This document shows, in pieces, positions 32,103-43,250 of a stretch of DNA of 64,000 bases. Positions within the stretch are counted from its first letter, which is position 1. Each line of letters starts with the position of its first letter. The DNA is from Arthonia radiata (lineage: Eukaryota; Ascomycota; Arthoniomycetes; Arthoniales; Arthoniaceae), in the NCBI GenBank assembly GCA_002989075.1, contig PSQN01000015.1, forward strand, positions 496,001 through 560,000, read 5' to 3'. The translations under genes and the position numbers were made by a program. Below the pieces are notes generated by a model. The model searched no databases and was not told where the DNA came from. It was given only the letters and a program-made list of their open reading frames with translations.

Positions 32103-34269
32103 AGATGTGCTTGAACTGCAATCTGCAAGCGACACGCTGGAGGCAGTGGAGATGCTGATCATGATACGTCGGCTGCTTCGGGATGGGCAATTGGTCCGTC
32201 TTTTCTATAACGCTACGATATGTACGTAGGTGGCGATGGGCTAATGCCTCTCTCATTCCTGGCTTATGCTGTTGTAGGGCGACCTGACCTACCAGGCAGC
32301 TCGGCGGGCGATCGGGAAATTTACTCTCCAACTCGTCGGTGTTGAGGTGATTATAAACATGCTCTACAAGCGGATGTTGAGCGGCCCGGAGAGGGATGCT
32401 TGGCAAACCCCTACTTATGCCATTTCGTAATGGGGCCAAAGGGTACTCCGACCCCTAGATCCTCCCACAAGGCGTCCTCTTCTTTTGCTTCGTTTGAGAG
32501 AAACCTTCTCTGCAGGCCCCTCCTAGGTTCGTTATCAACTTCCGATTTTGAAGTTTTATTTGCCCTCTAGGACAAGGGGCTACGTAATATGTTTATAGGC
32601 ACGTAGGCACGGGGTTAAACCTGTTGAAAATCAGGAGTTGAATCGATAAAGAGAAAGGCAGCAGGCTACCTTATCTCTATATATATTCACATATAGATCG
32701 GGTGGCGGGATACCGCCTAGCCTTTTGCCAGCCATCCCATTTTTCAACAAAACCTTCCAGGGTAAGGTCTGCATACGTCAGGTAAACCTCGTTTGGAGTC
32801 TCGGTATCGAACTGGAGATTTTGGACTCCGGCCGAGCTTTGGGCATGCAGCGGACCAACACGCACGGTAAGCACGGTAAGTCACCCTTTCTCACAGCATC
32901 ATTCGTCTATGCGCCGGATACAGCGTCCGGATATGTGATCTGGGTCCGGAAACCAGGGTCGTGAGCCCTTTGCTCCGAAGAACCTGTCTTCTTCCCAGAA
33001 CGTTCTCGAGCGCGAAGTGCGAAAGCGGGAGGGCAGCGATGCCTCGCGGAAGGACCAGATGATCGTGAGGGCCGGGAGCCGGGGTGCTGTCACGCTGCCA
33101 AAGGGGTGGTTGCCCTAGAGTACGGTATATGGGTAGTGGCTTTATCAACTCATCTTGGCATGGCAATCATCTGGCACTCACTCTCTGAGTGTGCGCCTCC
33201 TATACAGCTTTTCAACAACCTCGGACGGACCAGCGGCCGGATCTTCTCGCTTCGTCCCGCGTACACGGGCCCGAAGATCTTGGTGCCACTTCACCGATTA
33301 CTTCAGCAGAAGCATGGTTGACTAGTCGTGGACGTATAGCTTATCAGACTCATTGTAGCCCTGTCGTCGAGGCTGTAACTGCTTGCTTTGCCCTGGCTGG
33401 CGGTGGGCTCACAAACGGCGCTCGCAGTGTTGGCACCGGGTCAGTCCGATGGCTGATCAGGTCAGTCCTCAGTCGGATCGAGCCCCCTTTGAAAATCGTT
33501 CGGATCGGATCTGGTCAGACTGTTGGTCAGATACTAGAGTGATATCTGGCGATTGATCGTACCTCCAAGGTTCCGCATAAGGCAAGGCGTTCAAATCTAA
33601 GCGACGTGTAAACGTGCCTTGCCAGGGCCTTCAATCATCGCAGCACTCTTTGACTGGTGTACTGCCCAACATAGCTATTGCCCAGCACAGTCATTAGCTC
33701 ATTCTCAATCAAGGTAAGCCTTGTTAGATCTACCTGAAATCAGCCAAGGCAGGAGCCAAATTTGCCTTGATTTGCTTTACACGGAAGCCAATGTATATTT
33801 GACCGGATCAGGCGGATCAGTCCTCCTACAACTTTGATCCGGTCGGATCAGTCAGCAGGCAGCGTTTGATCCGTTGACCTTTGTCAACACTGGACGGCGC
33901 TGATCTATGACGGCTGCGAATTGAAACGATTCAAATGAATTTCTCCCAATTTCTTTGAGATACGTGCATGGGATACTAAATTGAGCAGTGATGCAGGACG
34001 ATCGTGTACGTATGTCGTTTTGACTCACCCATCAGATGAGCCTCGCCCCACGGTGGAAACTCACCACAGGTCATCTACAAAGACGAGCCCGCGGTGCCAT
34101 GCCGTTCGTTCTCCGGACATGTTTTGCAAATGGTGTCACACATCCACAGACGCCTCGCTTCCCTGCAAACAGCTCGCGGCTTCACTGTCATGATTCAGCA
34201 CGCTTGCCCATCAACTCGTTACTTGTCCTCTCTCGCGCTCGTGAACACATCGCGTCTGGACGAGCAGCA
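32103..34269. other. Gene-poor stretch, possibly degenerate repetitive DNA
   Basis: No intact gene. A minus-strand frame at 32677-32874 has protein-like text (NEVYLTYADLTLEGFVEKW) that may be a decayed fragment. Parts at 33430-33540 and 33800-33900 are rich in recurring GGATCAG / GATCCG / GGTCAGTC words, suggesting old repeated DNA. I cannot assign it to a family. Confidence 0.35.
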
Positions 34270-34276
34270 TATAAAT
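34270..34276 (+). promoter_or_regulatory. TATA box of the small gene at 34.4 kb
   Basis: TATAAAT about 135 bp upstream of the start codon at 34408. Confidence 0.5.
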
Positions 34277-34407
34277 CCTGCCATGCTCCATAACATAGCT
34301 CCTAAATCACACAATCCAGCAACCTCATCCCTTCTCCAAAGATTCCACTCTAGACCAAATCGTTTCAGCTCCCCAAGCACAAAGCACGGATATCCCAATC
34401 CACCATC

Positions 34408-34708
34408 ATGTCCAAAGCCGGCGAGACCTTCGAGACCTCCTCCGGCGTGCGCTTCGAGGAGGAAGCCACCGCCAGCGCCAGCCGCTACAAGACCGCCAAG
34501 GACCACGTCAACAAACACGAGCTGGCGGGCTGGAAGTCGAAGCATGCTGGCAAGACGCTGACGACGGTGGCATTCGAGTATGTGGGTGCGTGGCAATGAT
34601 GGTGACGACGCTAACAGATACAGGCACGTAGGCCCGATCAGTTCCAGGTGCCGACTCAAGTACAGTGATGGGACCGAAGAGACGCATACGTTTGTTCACC
34701 TCCCGTAG
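34408..34708 (+). CDS. Small unknown protein, two exons with a 40 bp intron
   Basis: Exon 1 (34408-34577) encodes MSKAGETFETSSGVRFEEEA, then SASRYKTAKDHVNKHELAGW and ending LTTVAF. A GTATGT donor and CTAACAG acceptor bound a 40 bp intron (34578-34617); exon 2 (34618-34708) continues in phase as EYRHVGPISSRCRLKYSDGT to HTFVHLP and a stop. Total 86 residues. Without splicing the frame ends five codons later in unlikely text, which is why I prefer the spliced form. It is soluble, charged and without Cys pairs. Family not recognised. A TATA box lies upstream. Confidence 0.6.
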
Positions 34709-35336
34709 TCCAGCTGCCATTGCGTCTGTGAGAGCAGACTTGGGACTGTATGGCCAGCTTGCAGCTAGAGGAGATAGATAGGGCCTAGCGTTGAGAAATG
34801 CTGAGGCCGTCCGTTCTTTTGTGATTGCTTCGAACACGTGTATAATCTTTTCGGTGTGATGTGACATCGCGAAATTTCCTTTTGTGTGCATGCCCGAAGG
34901 TCTTTTTAGCTTCTCTCAATGCTCGCATGTGATGCTTTTCTCTGTCAGAGCTTCCAGAAGAGAAGCCATGCATCATCTTCGTTTTTGAGTCTAATGTAGC
35001 TTTCAGATACGGAGTATTTCGTTCGAGACTAGTAGCATGATAGCCAGACCCCTGTGACTGCTGGTGCCAGCCAAGTAAGCCAGCGATACCTTGGTAACTC
35101 ACAACAACTGCCGGTGGGATCTTGGGAGTGGCACATAGCGACACTGCTCCAGTCTAATGCTACAAAACCAGACAAAGAAAGACAGAGTGAACGCGTCAGC
35201 AATACCTATACCGATCAGAGACTAGGGCCGTTCGTCTGGTCGATTGTCTAAGAGTCAAGTAGTGTCGGGACCATAGCAATCCGGTAAGTCCTGCATAGCA
35301 CCTGATATCCCCTAACTTGTGGAGCCTTTCAGCTAC
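34709..35336. other. Intergenic
   Basis: Between the small gene and the 3' end of the GH5 gene. Nothing recognised. Confidence 0.5.
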
Positions 35337-37110
35337 CTACATAGTCAAAGTATAGTTCGCAGCGTTCCCCGCCACCCTCGGATAAAACTCAAACGTAAAT
35401 ACGCAGTCCTGCCCCGCCGCCACCACCGCCTGCACCGCCGCGCTCGTAATCGTCACCGAATCTGCATCCCAGCTGAACTGCGAGCTGTACGTCATGCGCC
35501 CCTGCTGCAGCGGGCCGAGATACTGCGTCCACGTGTCGATGAGGAAGGTGTCGTCGAAGAGTTTCGCCTGAACAGTCGCGAGCTGCGGCAAGCCTTTCCA
35601 CGTGATGGGGATGGTGAGGTCGATGCCGGCTGGGCCCGCAGAGGCGGCGTTGCTGGTGGTGCCGAGCTCGGGCTGGTCGTATTGGATGATTGTGGCGGTG
35701 AGGGCGGCGCCGCTGTTGAATTTGAGAGATAGAGTGGCTACGGTGCCTGGGGTTGTGGTGGCGGAGAGCAGAGTAGAGAGGTAGGAGGCTCGGTAGGTGA
35801 TGCTGGAGGCGGCTATGGTGTAGTCTGTGCCTTGAACGAGATCGCCGTTCGGTCCTGTAATTGATTGTAGAGTGTTGCCGTTGAAGAGATAGTTTAGCGT
35901 CACATCAGCTACATCGTCGCCAACCTTGTGGAAGATGTAGGCGTATGTGTCCTGGCTGACAGCATTGAGGTCTTCTGTGCTGTCGGCGAGACTGTTGGTC
36001 GTGCCCGCAACGGCATTTCGAAGGATGTCGATGGCGACTGGATCACGGAACTTATGGGCTGGACGGTCCAGTTGGTCGCCGCCATTATCCCAGAGCATAA
36101 TGGATGTGCTGTATTTCTTTGCTGTTCGCGCGAAGTAATCGTAGTACTTCCACCGTGCGGCTGTCTCGGTATTGGTCACTGACGGAGACCATTCGCCAAT
36201 GATGATCGGCACGTCGGTGAAGTTGTCGCGCACAATTGCCAGGTCAGTCTCCATGGCTTGCTTGTCTGCATCTGAGCCCCATATCGTTTTGCCCCAAGCG
36301 CTAAAGATGAAGTCGTAAGGGGAGTAGTAGTGGTACTGCACTGCCCATGGATTCGACATGCCGGCTGGCGGTTTCAGATACTGGTTGGTGAGATCACCGT
36401 TTTCTGACGGCCCGACAAGCGTGACAACGCGATCGCGATTAAAGCCACCAGAGTCAGCAAGAGCTTGTATGAACAGACCCTGAAGTTTGTTCAGCTCCGC
36501 ATATTGGTCTGGTGTTGATCCTGGCGGCTCGTTAATGGTTTCGAAAGCCAGCAGTGACGACTTGCAACCAAGCTTCTCGCCAATTTGATACCACAGGCGA
36601 TAGAACTTCTCTTCGATCATGGTGTAGTTCGCGCCTACCGCAGCAATATTCGCCCAGTCCGAGGCGTCATGGTGCACGTTGACGAGCGCATAGAGATCAC
36701 GCTCGATGACAGCGTCAACAACGTCTGAGACTCGCTGAAGCCATGTAGGGTCTACGTCCCATGATGGCGATCCGCCTGTAAAATGGAAGGTCCATGTGAC
36801 TGCGTAGCACGTAAGCGTCAACGTTTGAGGCGTCGAGTTGATATATGAGTAGCCTACCCGGCAGTCTGACGCTTTTGAAGCCGGCTTCCTTCACATCATC
36901 AAATGTCGAGAAGTCTGCAGTGTTGCCCCAGCTGCCCTCAGTCGGTATGGCGTCCAGCGTGTTTCCAAGGTTCCATCCTGGATTTGATCCGCTGACCCAC
37001 GTGTCAGCCGATATCTTGTCGAAGCTGCCAGCGCAATCTACAGCAAGAGAACTGGCAGCAGTGCCCAAAAGCAGAGCCGCTATACGTCTGATACAATGCA
37101 TGACTGGCAA
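35337..37110 (-). CDS. Secreted GH5 (subfamily 4-like) endoglucanase with CBM_X2 and CBM46-like modules
   Basis: Two exons (37110-36858, 36799-35337; GTAGGC donor, TACGCAG acceptor), about 571 residues. A signal peptide (CIRRIAALLLGTAASSLA) precedes GWNLGNTLDAIPTEGSWGN, the GH5_4 opening motif; the splice restores SVRLPVTWTFHF. Catalytic acid/base Glu is in FETINEPPGS and the nucleophile Glu in IIIGEWSPS; YHYYSPYDF and MLWDNGGD are further active-site blocks. After residue about 370 come two small modules: one with LNYLFNGNTLQSITG and QGTDYTI (CBM_X2, Ig-like) and a last one with PLQQGRMTYSSQFSWDADSV and FTFEFYP (CBM46-like). GH5_4 enzymes hydrolyse beta-1,4-glucans and xyloglucan. The three-module order is best known from bacilli. 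The start could be either of two methionines nine bases apart. Confidence 0.9.
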
Positions 37111-37840
37111 TGCTGGCAGAAAGGATGAATAGGCGATCGCGAATACGGCCTGCGAGGCTGCACCAGGACTTTATGTCAGATCTCAATGACCTTACACTCC
37201 ACATTGTCTGCGCCGCTAATTGCAGGAACAGCAGGTTGTAGCAGAGCAGCAGCAACATCCAGAGATCAGATCACGCGCGGGAAGGGCTGTTCCATTTCCA
37301 CGATGCTTCAAGGCCAGCAGCGCCTGCCCCAAGAGGGCTTGCTCTACGCTGCATGCTTGTTGAACTCGACCTTGGAAGTCTTGCTGTACAATCATCAGAG
37401 TGGAGTATGGGGAATCCTTGCTTGCTGGACAAGGATGTCCCTGCACTTGAGTTCTGTCCTCCAGGTCAGTGTAACGTTGCGAGGCCGTGCACCAACTGCA
37501 TCTGGGGTTGCACCAGCTTCCAGGCGGTAGTTGCGACAAAGGAAGTTCCTATAATTCAACGAGCAGGTCAGGTTGTGACGGGCTCTAATATAATGCTACT
37601 GCAATTTGTGCGTGCCAAAGGAGTCTCTCTCGAAGCTGGCCCCCCGGCTCCCGGATCTCATCTCACTTCTGCCCCACCAAAACCCCTAATCTGAATAGGA
37701 CGGCGCACCATCAGTGGGGCCAACTCTCCGTCTTCAAACGCCTACTGTCGCGCCTCGATTGACACGCAGACTCGTGACTTCGTACCAAGGGCGTTGGCAA
37801 CTAGCTGCACTCATTAGTAATCCCCTTCCACGACTTCGAT
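37111..37840. other. Intergenic
   Basis: Spacer upstream of the GH5 gene and downstream of the HeLo-like gene. Nothing recognised. Confidence 0.5.
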
Positions 37841-40786
37841 CTAATCAGGTCTGCCCCAATGGTCGCTCAGAGACCGAGCAACATCTCGAGCAGCCACCGC
37901 GAGCCGCCTGTCCTGTGTCTTGACTGTCGGATCGGGGTATAGGTCGGTCACCAGCATGTCTGCCTCTTTTTGAAGTGGCTGAAGCGCCTTCTGCTGTCGT
38001 GCCGATACCCACTGCGCCGCCCGTGCTCCAAGTGCGATAGCAGGCTTCATTCGCAAAGGACAGGTAGACTCGTCGTCCATTGCGGACTGAAAACGGCTCT
38101 GTATGACAATAGCCACTCCCAGCCACGAGCCCTTCCTTGCCATCTGCCGCTCAACACGCTTCAAGCGCTTATGCTTGCGTCGTGTATCTCGCAACCGCCG
38201 CGACCATAACGCGAGGCTGTCGACTTCTTGAGTGAGATTGGTGTATGTCCCGTTCTTTAGGCGGCCGTGTACAACCATTTTGAGTGTTTCTGCAACTTCC
38301 ATGTCCTGTGGAGTACGATCCGATAGAAATCTCGATTGACAAGCCTGACTTCCTTTCGATCTATATGCACCTTCTGGCCTACTTCTACGTCTGTCGCGCC
38401 CACGATGACTGCTAATACTGCTGTCCTCGTCGTCAGTGTCGTGGTGTTCTTTGGTGGTGATAAAGGAGATAGCAGTAGCCAAATCATCGTCACGCCTCCA
38501 TTTGCGGCGCCGGTAATCGGCTCTGTAGTCAAGCGCCAACAGATACAAGCCTCGCTCCTCTAGATGTTGCTCAAGCATCTTACGAGCAGAGGGTTCTAAA
38601 GCCAGGAGGCTCCTCATTAGTTCCCCACGAGATGCTTTGTACCCACTAGTATCCTTGATCTTCATCATCAAGGGGGAGACACGCCAAGTGCTTCCCTGGA
38701 TAGATCTCTGACGCCACGCAAACCATGTTTGCGTTTCTTCGTCACGTAACGTCCACGTTTCGGATTCCAGGACTCTGTCATCGCCGTCGTCATCCTCATA
38801 ATACCACTGAGGCTGCTTTGCAGCACGACCGTCTTTGTGAGTTGACTTGGTCGCTTTGCGATGCGGCCACCGCCCATTCCGAGCCTTTGGGTGAACTGAA
38901 TTATTTGTCGAACTTGAGCCTGATTCTTGATGAGCTGCGGAAGTGGTGCGCAGGGAAGATCTATTAGATGTAGGTGCTCTGACACTGCCTAGAACCTGTT
39001 AGTCGGTTTGTGCAATTGAAACTTCGAACGTTATTAACATACCATGGCGGATGTGACGGTGATGCGTGATGATCTCTTGGTGGATTGGGGGCCTTAATAT
39101 TGGCGGCAATTCCATCCGCTCTGAAGCCACCAGACTCCGTGCGCGAGGAGGACTGGGACTCGGGCTCGAAGTACGACGCCTGCGCCTGACCTCAACACAT
39201 TCCCGTTCACGGCGTGACAGCTTAGTGGGAGTTCGCTCTCGAACGCGAACGTCCTCTGCAGAGCTCGTGGCTCCGGCCGCCCGCGTCTGCGGGTGCTTGG
39301 GATTTACCCTTGTATCTTTTTCGTGTAATTTTCCTGGCGATTTCGAATCGCCGTCGCCAGCTTCAAGAAGAAGTCTGCCGTTTTTGGATCGTGCTCCTGG
39401 CTGTGGAATGTGGTCAACTGATTGTCTTCGAATGACGGGGCCATCGCTGTCTGTGGATCTTCTCGGCTCCACGTCGGAGTCCATTTCGGATTCTACGTGT
39501 GCTTGCTTGTCGACGTGCTCTGGATTTTTGGAGCCATGGAGGACAGACTGGGACGGCGTGGATGGCACGAGCGGGTTATTCTGCGGGTCGCGACCACCCT
39601 TCGCAAGCTCTGCATTCTTGCTATGTTCACCGCCATTTTTGTGATTTGTTTCGATAGACAGTGCTCCTACAGGCCCATCATAACGAGGATCCTGGCGAAC
39701 GCTTGGAGTTAACGCTCGATCTCTATTGTCGTCTCGTTGGCTCCCGTCTTCATTGATGAGATTTCCATCAGCATCGGGGATTGACGCCTCCGCAACGTCT
39801 TCGCTTACAACGGGTGCCGCTTGAGGGGCAGCTAGTTTGCCATTGTTGACGAGAGCATTGCTTGAGCTCCCGTTGTGAGCTTGGCGGAGCTCTTTGGAAT
39901 CTTTTAAGTTTGCGTTGTTGTTTGCGTCCTGACCATTTGTCTTGCCATCCGAGCTTCGTGGCTTAGGGTCATGCACGACGGATCCATATCCTTTGGCTTG
40001 GACATTGGCCCCTTGCCCAGTTTCGCGAGGCGGCACAGTTTTGTCGGCATGTGCAATCACATTCGCCGCCGCATACTCATCTGGTCTGCATGCGATTGCA
40101 ATATTCCCCGATTGAATCAGCTTCTGTCGTCGGCTGCGGTCCGTGAGCCGCCTGATGGGACCGTTGTCGATGGCTGCCCGGTCTGACTTGTTGCTCTGGG
40201 TGGTTCTGTCTGTCCCTTGCTTGAGCAGAGGGAACGGAGGATAGAACGTATATACTGCTGCGTTGATGCTGGGGACCCTGGCATGGCGGAGCTCGGTGCC
40301 GTGCTCCCTGAGAATGTGCATCACCTCTTGGTGCATTTTCGTGGCATCAGAGCGCCAAGCAATTGTCATGATGAGGTTCATCTCTTCATGGCACTGGTTC
40401 AAGCCGTTGTAGAGTACGTTAATACTCTCCTTATTAAGCGTTGAGTATTTGACCTTCTGGAATGCTCTACCTAGCCTAGACGGTCTCGCAACATCTTCGC
40501 AAGCTTTGTTGATGTTACCAACAGCAATTTGGAAGCAATCAAGAGCAGTAGTAAGATCTTCTCTGAGTGACTTTGACAATTGTAGGCCATCCTTGGTGTC
40601 GGACTCGATCAGTCCCTTCAACTGCTCCAATAGTCTATTGTTGAGATCAACGCGCTTCGCAAGAGTGCGCATGTGCCTGCCATGCTTCTTGTAATCGTCT
40701 GCAAGCTCATTCACTTTCTTCGCGGTGGTGACTCCGAGCTCGAGGATTTGGATGACAGCGGCGATGACGCCGATCGCTTCTGCCAT
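37841..40786 (-). CDS. HeLo-like N-terminal domain protein with long disordered middle, two exons
   Basis: Exon 1 (40786-39043) starts MAEAIGVIAAVIQILELGVT; the next 180 residues are helical (KKVNELADDYKKHGRHMRTL, LTTALDCFQIAVGNINKACE, LYNGLNQCHEEMNLI) and match the fungal Helo_like_N type found at the front of NLR-like and incompatibility-related proteins. Residues about 200-580 are disordered (Asp/Ser/Asn/Gly, then Arg/Ser-rich). A GTATGT intron with CTAG acceptor (39042-38989) leads in phase to exon 2 (38988-37841), which contains a conserved-looking block (WTLRDEETQTWFAWRQRSI, GYKASRGELMRSLLALEPSA) and a helical basic end. About 963 residues. There is no NACHT, NB-ARC or repeat domain, so this is not a full NLR. 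The function is unknown; the domain hints at regulated cell death or signalling. I start at 40786 because the longer frame adds only eight residues without helix. Confidence 0.8.
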
Positions 40787-41246
40787 CGCATTGCCACAGC
40801 AAGACTTCAATTACTTGAAGTCACACGGCTACGGGTCATGCGAGCCTGTTTTTCATCTCGTTGATCCGGACGCTGAACGAGAATTCTGACGCGATTCACG
40901 CAGCCACTGCACGCTTAGTTGCCTCGTCGGCTATCGTCATATCCACTTGTAGTAATCATCATGCAGGCAGCGGCAGGAGCATGCATGAGCGTGCCGTGCG
41001 AGGCAAACGACTGAGCCGAACATCCTCCAAGCGCAATCTTCTCCGTGTAAGTATGTAAGATCAAGCTAAGCGTCGCATCGATGCATGATGGTGAAAGCCC
41101 AGACGCTGGACATTTAATCAGAAAAGAAGGACCTACTGTGCTGCAGAAGAAGTTGTGGAGCTGATAGATTGCGCTTACCCGAAAACGATCCTGAACTGGC
41201 TTCGGAGATACCTTTTTCCGGCTCCTGGCGATCATATCAATGGGAG
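40787..41246. other. Spacer between the HeLo-like gene and the transposon
   Basis: Promoter side of the HeLo-like gene and the insertion flank of the transposon. No gene recognised. Confidence 0.5.
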
Positions 41247-41383
41247 TACCCGCACCCTCCTCACTCGGTCCTATCGGACATAGAATCCTACGCTATTCCG
41301 CTTCGGGTTTCCTCATTCGTCGGTGCTAGCTGAAGCTAGCACCCCACGCTTATACGAAATCTCCGGTCACACGAGATCGATTC
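41247..41383 (+). repeat. Left terminal inverted repeat of the pogo/Fot element
   Basis: 137 bp including the TA, reverse complement of the right end with one mismatch. Confidence 0.95.
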
Positions 41384-41416
41384 GCTTATATTAGCTACTT
41401 ATAGATCGTAACAAGC

Positions 41417-43075
41417 TCAGAACTCGATAATCTGCTCACCAATCGATAGCTTGGGTTCCGATCTTATAGCTGGCTTGCTTGTTTTAGCAGTTAGAGCCCT
41501 AGCTTGTCCCGTTCCTGCGTTCTCCGCGCGCCGAGCTTCCCTTTGATCGCCCTCCCGATCCCGCTTTCCAACCATTGTTCTTAAAGAGGAAGCCGTAACC
41601 ACGCCTCCTTTCTGCATCTGGCGACCATCGCCCTTCTTGCGCTTAAGTTCCTCACGTCTGCGCGCTTCTGATTGAATAGAATCGAGATCTTCAAGAGCTA
41701 GATCCCGTTCGGTCATTGCACGCGAACTAGCACGCACAAGCTGGTTAAATGCGTCCCAAGTCGGGTGAACCTGACGATCGGGACCTTGCAGGTACTGTAC
41801 CTGATCTACGATCGAGTTGACGTATTGATCTAGTTTTCGTACCGTTTGGGGAGTTTTAGGCGGCTTTTCCCAATCGGCATCTGGTTCCTGATAGGCTTTA
41901 TACAGGTCCGGTATCTGATCAAGTACCTTACTTGCATCTAACGGCCAGATTCCTGTTTTAGCAAAGCCTGAGCGTATAGTTGCCTCTTTAAACGTGTTCC
42001 TGCGTATCTCTAGAAGCTTATCAAGAAAGTCTGTCTTCCTAAACTTGGTTGCGCCGGAACGTACTGCCCGATCGAGCACCTGCGCGTGGTAGTGCTTCTC
42101 AACTTAGAAGATCGACACGTCAAGCGGCTGCATTAGGTGTGTCATATGCGCTGAGAAGCAGAAGATCTTAATCTTGTGATCGTCGGCATACTGCACGAAC
42201 TCTGCAGTAGCTTGGCCGGCAAACCCATCTAAAAGAAGCAGTCGATATGCTCCCTGTTGCCTCTTTAAGGTAGCTTTGTCGAAGTGCTGCAGGTACTCAA
42301 GCATAATATTATTATTAGTATAGCCTGATTCGGAAAGAGCAAGCATCGTCTCGCCTCCGATATCTGTTCTGGCCCAGTGTGCCTAGTGAACGACGCCTGG
42401 AAGCACTACAATTGGGTCTAGCTTCGATTCAGTTGCAGAGATCGTCTCAATTAGGGTAACTAGTGTACGATCTGTTGCGCTTGGAGCTGCTACTCTTGTC
42501 GTATGCGATCGTACTACAACCCAATTCGAAGCTCCTATCCCGACGCGGAAGCCTGCTTGGTCGATATTCCAGATATTATGCGGGTCGATCGCATACTCCT
42601 GTATTAGCTCCCCAAGCTCTTGATACCACTTTCGGATAGTATCTCGGTTCTGCGCCAGGTACCGCGTCATTTCCATTGGCTTCTGGCGTGCTAGCTTATA
42701 CTGAGGATGCCGAGCTAGCCATCTTTGGCACCAAGACTTCGAAACTTGGGGGAGAGGTGCGTCTGTACCTGCATTTGACGCTCGCGCTAGGATCGAATTG
42801 GCCGCCGATACGATCATACGACGGGTCGGAGCGAGGTAGATCTTCCCTAAGCGATCAATATAGCTACAGAGAGCTCTATCTTGGGCAGTTGTAAGCCGCT
42901 CGGGGGTATTATGGCGCTCCCAGATCGATCCGCGCTTCCGAAAGCGGGCATAAAGCGTCGCGTATAGGATATTATTATCGCGAGCCAGCTGCTTAAAGTT
43001 AAGCTTCTTCTTTAATCGATTGGTATGTAGAAGATCCAGGATCTTCTGTTCCTGTTTCTGTAGATCTCGTGCCAT
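41417..43075 (-). pseudogene. Pogo/Fot-type DDE transposase with two in-frame stops
   Basis: About 552 codons on the minus strand from MARDLQKQEQKILDLLHTNR at 43075. Domains in order: a Psq-type helix-turn-helix (LNFKQLARDNNILYATLYAR), a CENP-B-type DNA-binding half (SKSWCQRWLARHPQYKLARQ), then the DDE_1 catalytic core with NIDQAGFRVG (first Asp), LLLLDGFAGQATAEFVQYAD (second Asp) and HLMQPLDVSIF (third Asp), and an Arg/Lys-rich tail. The three catalytic acids look intact. Stop codons lie at 42385-42383 (TAG) and 42106-42104 (TAA) with the same frame continuing across both. Both are C-to-T explainable (CAG to TAG, CAA to TAA), the type of change left by repeat-induced point mutation, but two sites are too few to prove it. 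An in-frame methionine at 43174 lies within the terminal repeat and is less likely as start. Confidence 0.9.
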
Positions 43076-43113
43076 ATCTGGAAGTTTAAAGCGTAGGAAG
43101 ATGGTAGGGAGGT

Positions 43114-43250
43114 GAATCGATCTCGTGTGACCGGAGATTTCGTATAAGCGTGGGGTGCTAGCTTCAGCTAGCACCGACGAATGAGGAAACCCGAAGCGGA
43201 ATAGCGTAAGATTCTATGTCCGATAGGACCGAGTGAGGAGGGTGCGGGTA
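43114..43250 (-). repeat. Right terminal inverted repeat of the pogo/Fot element
   Basis: 137 bp including the TA, reverse complement of the left end with one mismatch. Confidence 0.95.

Larger units (their letters stand above)
41247..43250. mobile_element. Pogo/Fot-type DNA transposon, complete, with TA target duplication
   Basis: The element begins TACCCGCACC at 41247 and ends GGTGCGGGTA at 43250. Outermost TA on each side is the target duplication typical of Tc1/mariner-pogo insertions. The left 137 bp (41247-41383) and right 137 bp (43114-43250) are inverted copies of each other with one mismatch (a C/T transition near base 42). Each repeat contains an internal palindrome, GTGCTAGCTGAAGCTAGCAC. 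A single transposase gene fills the interior on the minus strand. The near-identity of the ends implies a recent insertion, and only two stops interrupt the gene. This is a plain cut-and-paste DNA transposon. Confidence 0.95.

Noticed and set aside
31909-32439. 176-codon minus-strand frame
   Set aside because: It is antisense to the last exon of the HD-domain gene in part, and the remainder lacks any recognisable content.
33580-33660. GTTCAAATC-like text suggesting a tRNA T-arm
   Set aside because: No acceptor stem, D-arm or anticodon arm can be folded around it.
32600-33950. Possible decayed transposable element
   Set aside because: Recurring GGATCAG-type words and a protein-like scrap suggest old repeated DNA, but no terminal repeats, target duplication or recognisable domain were seen.
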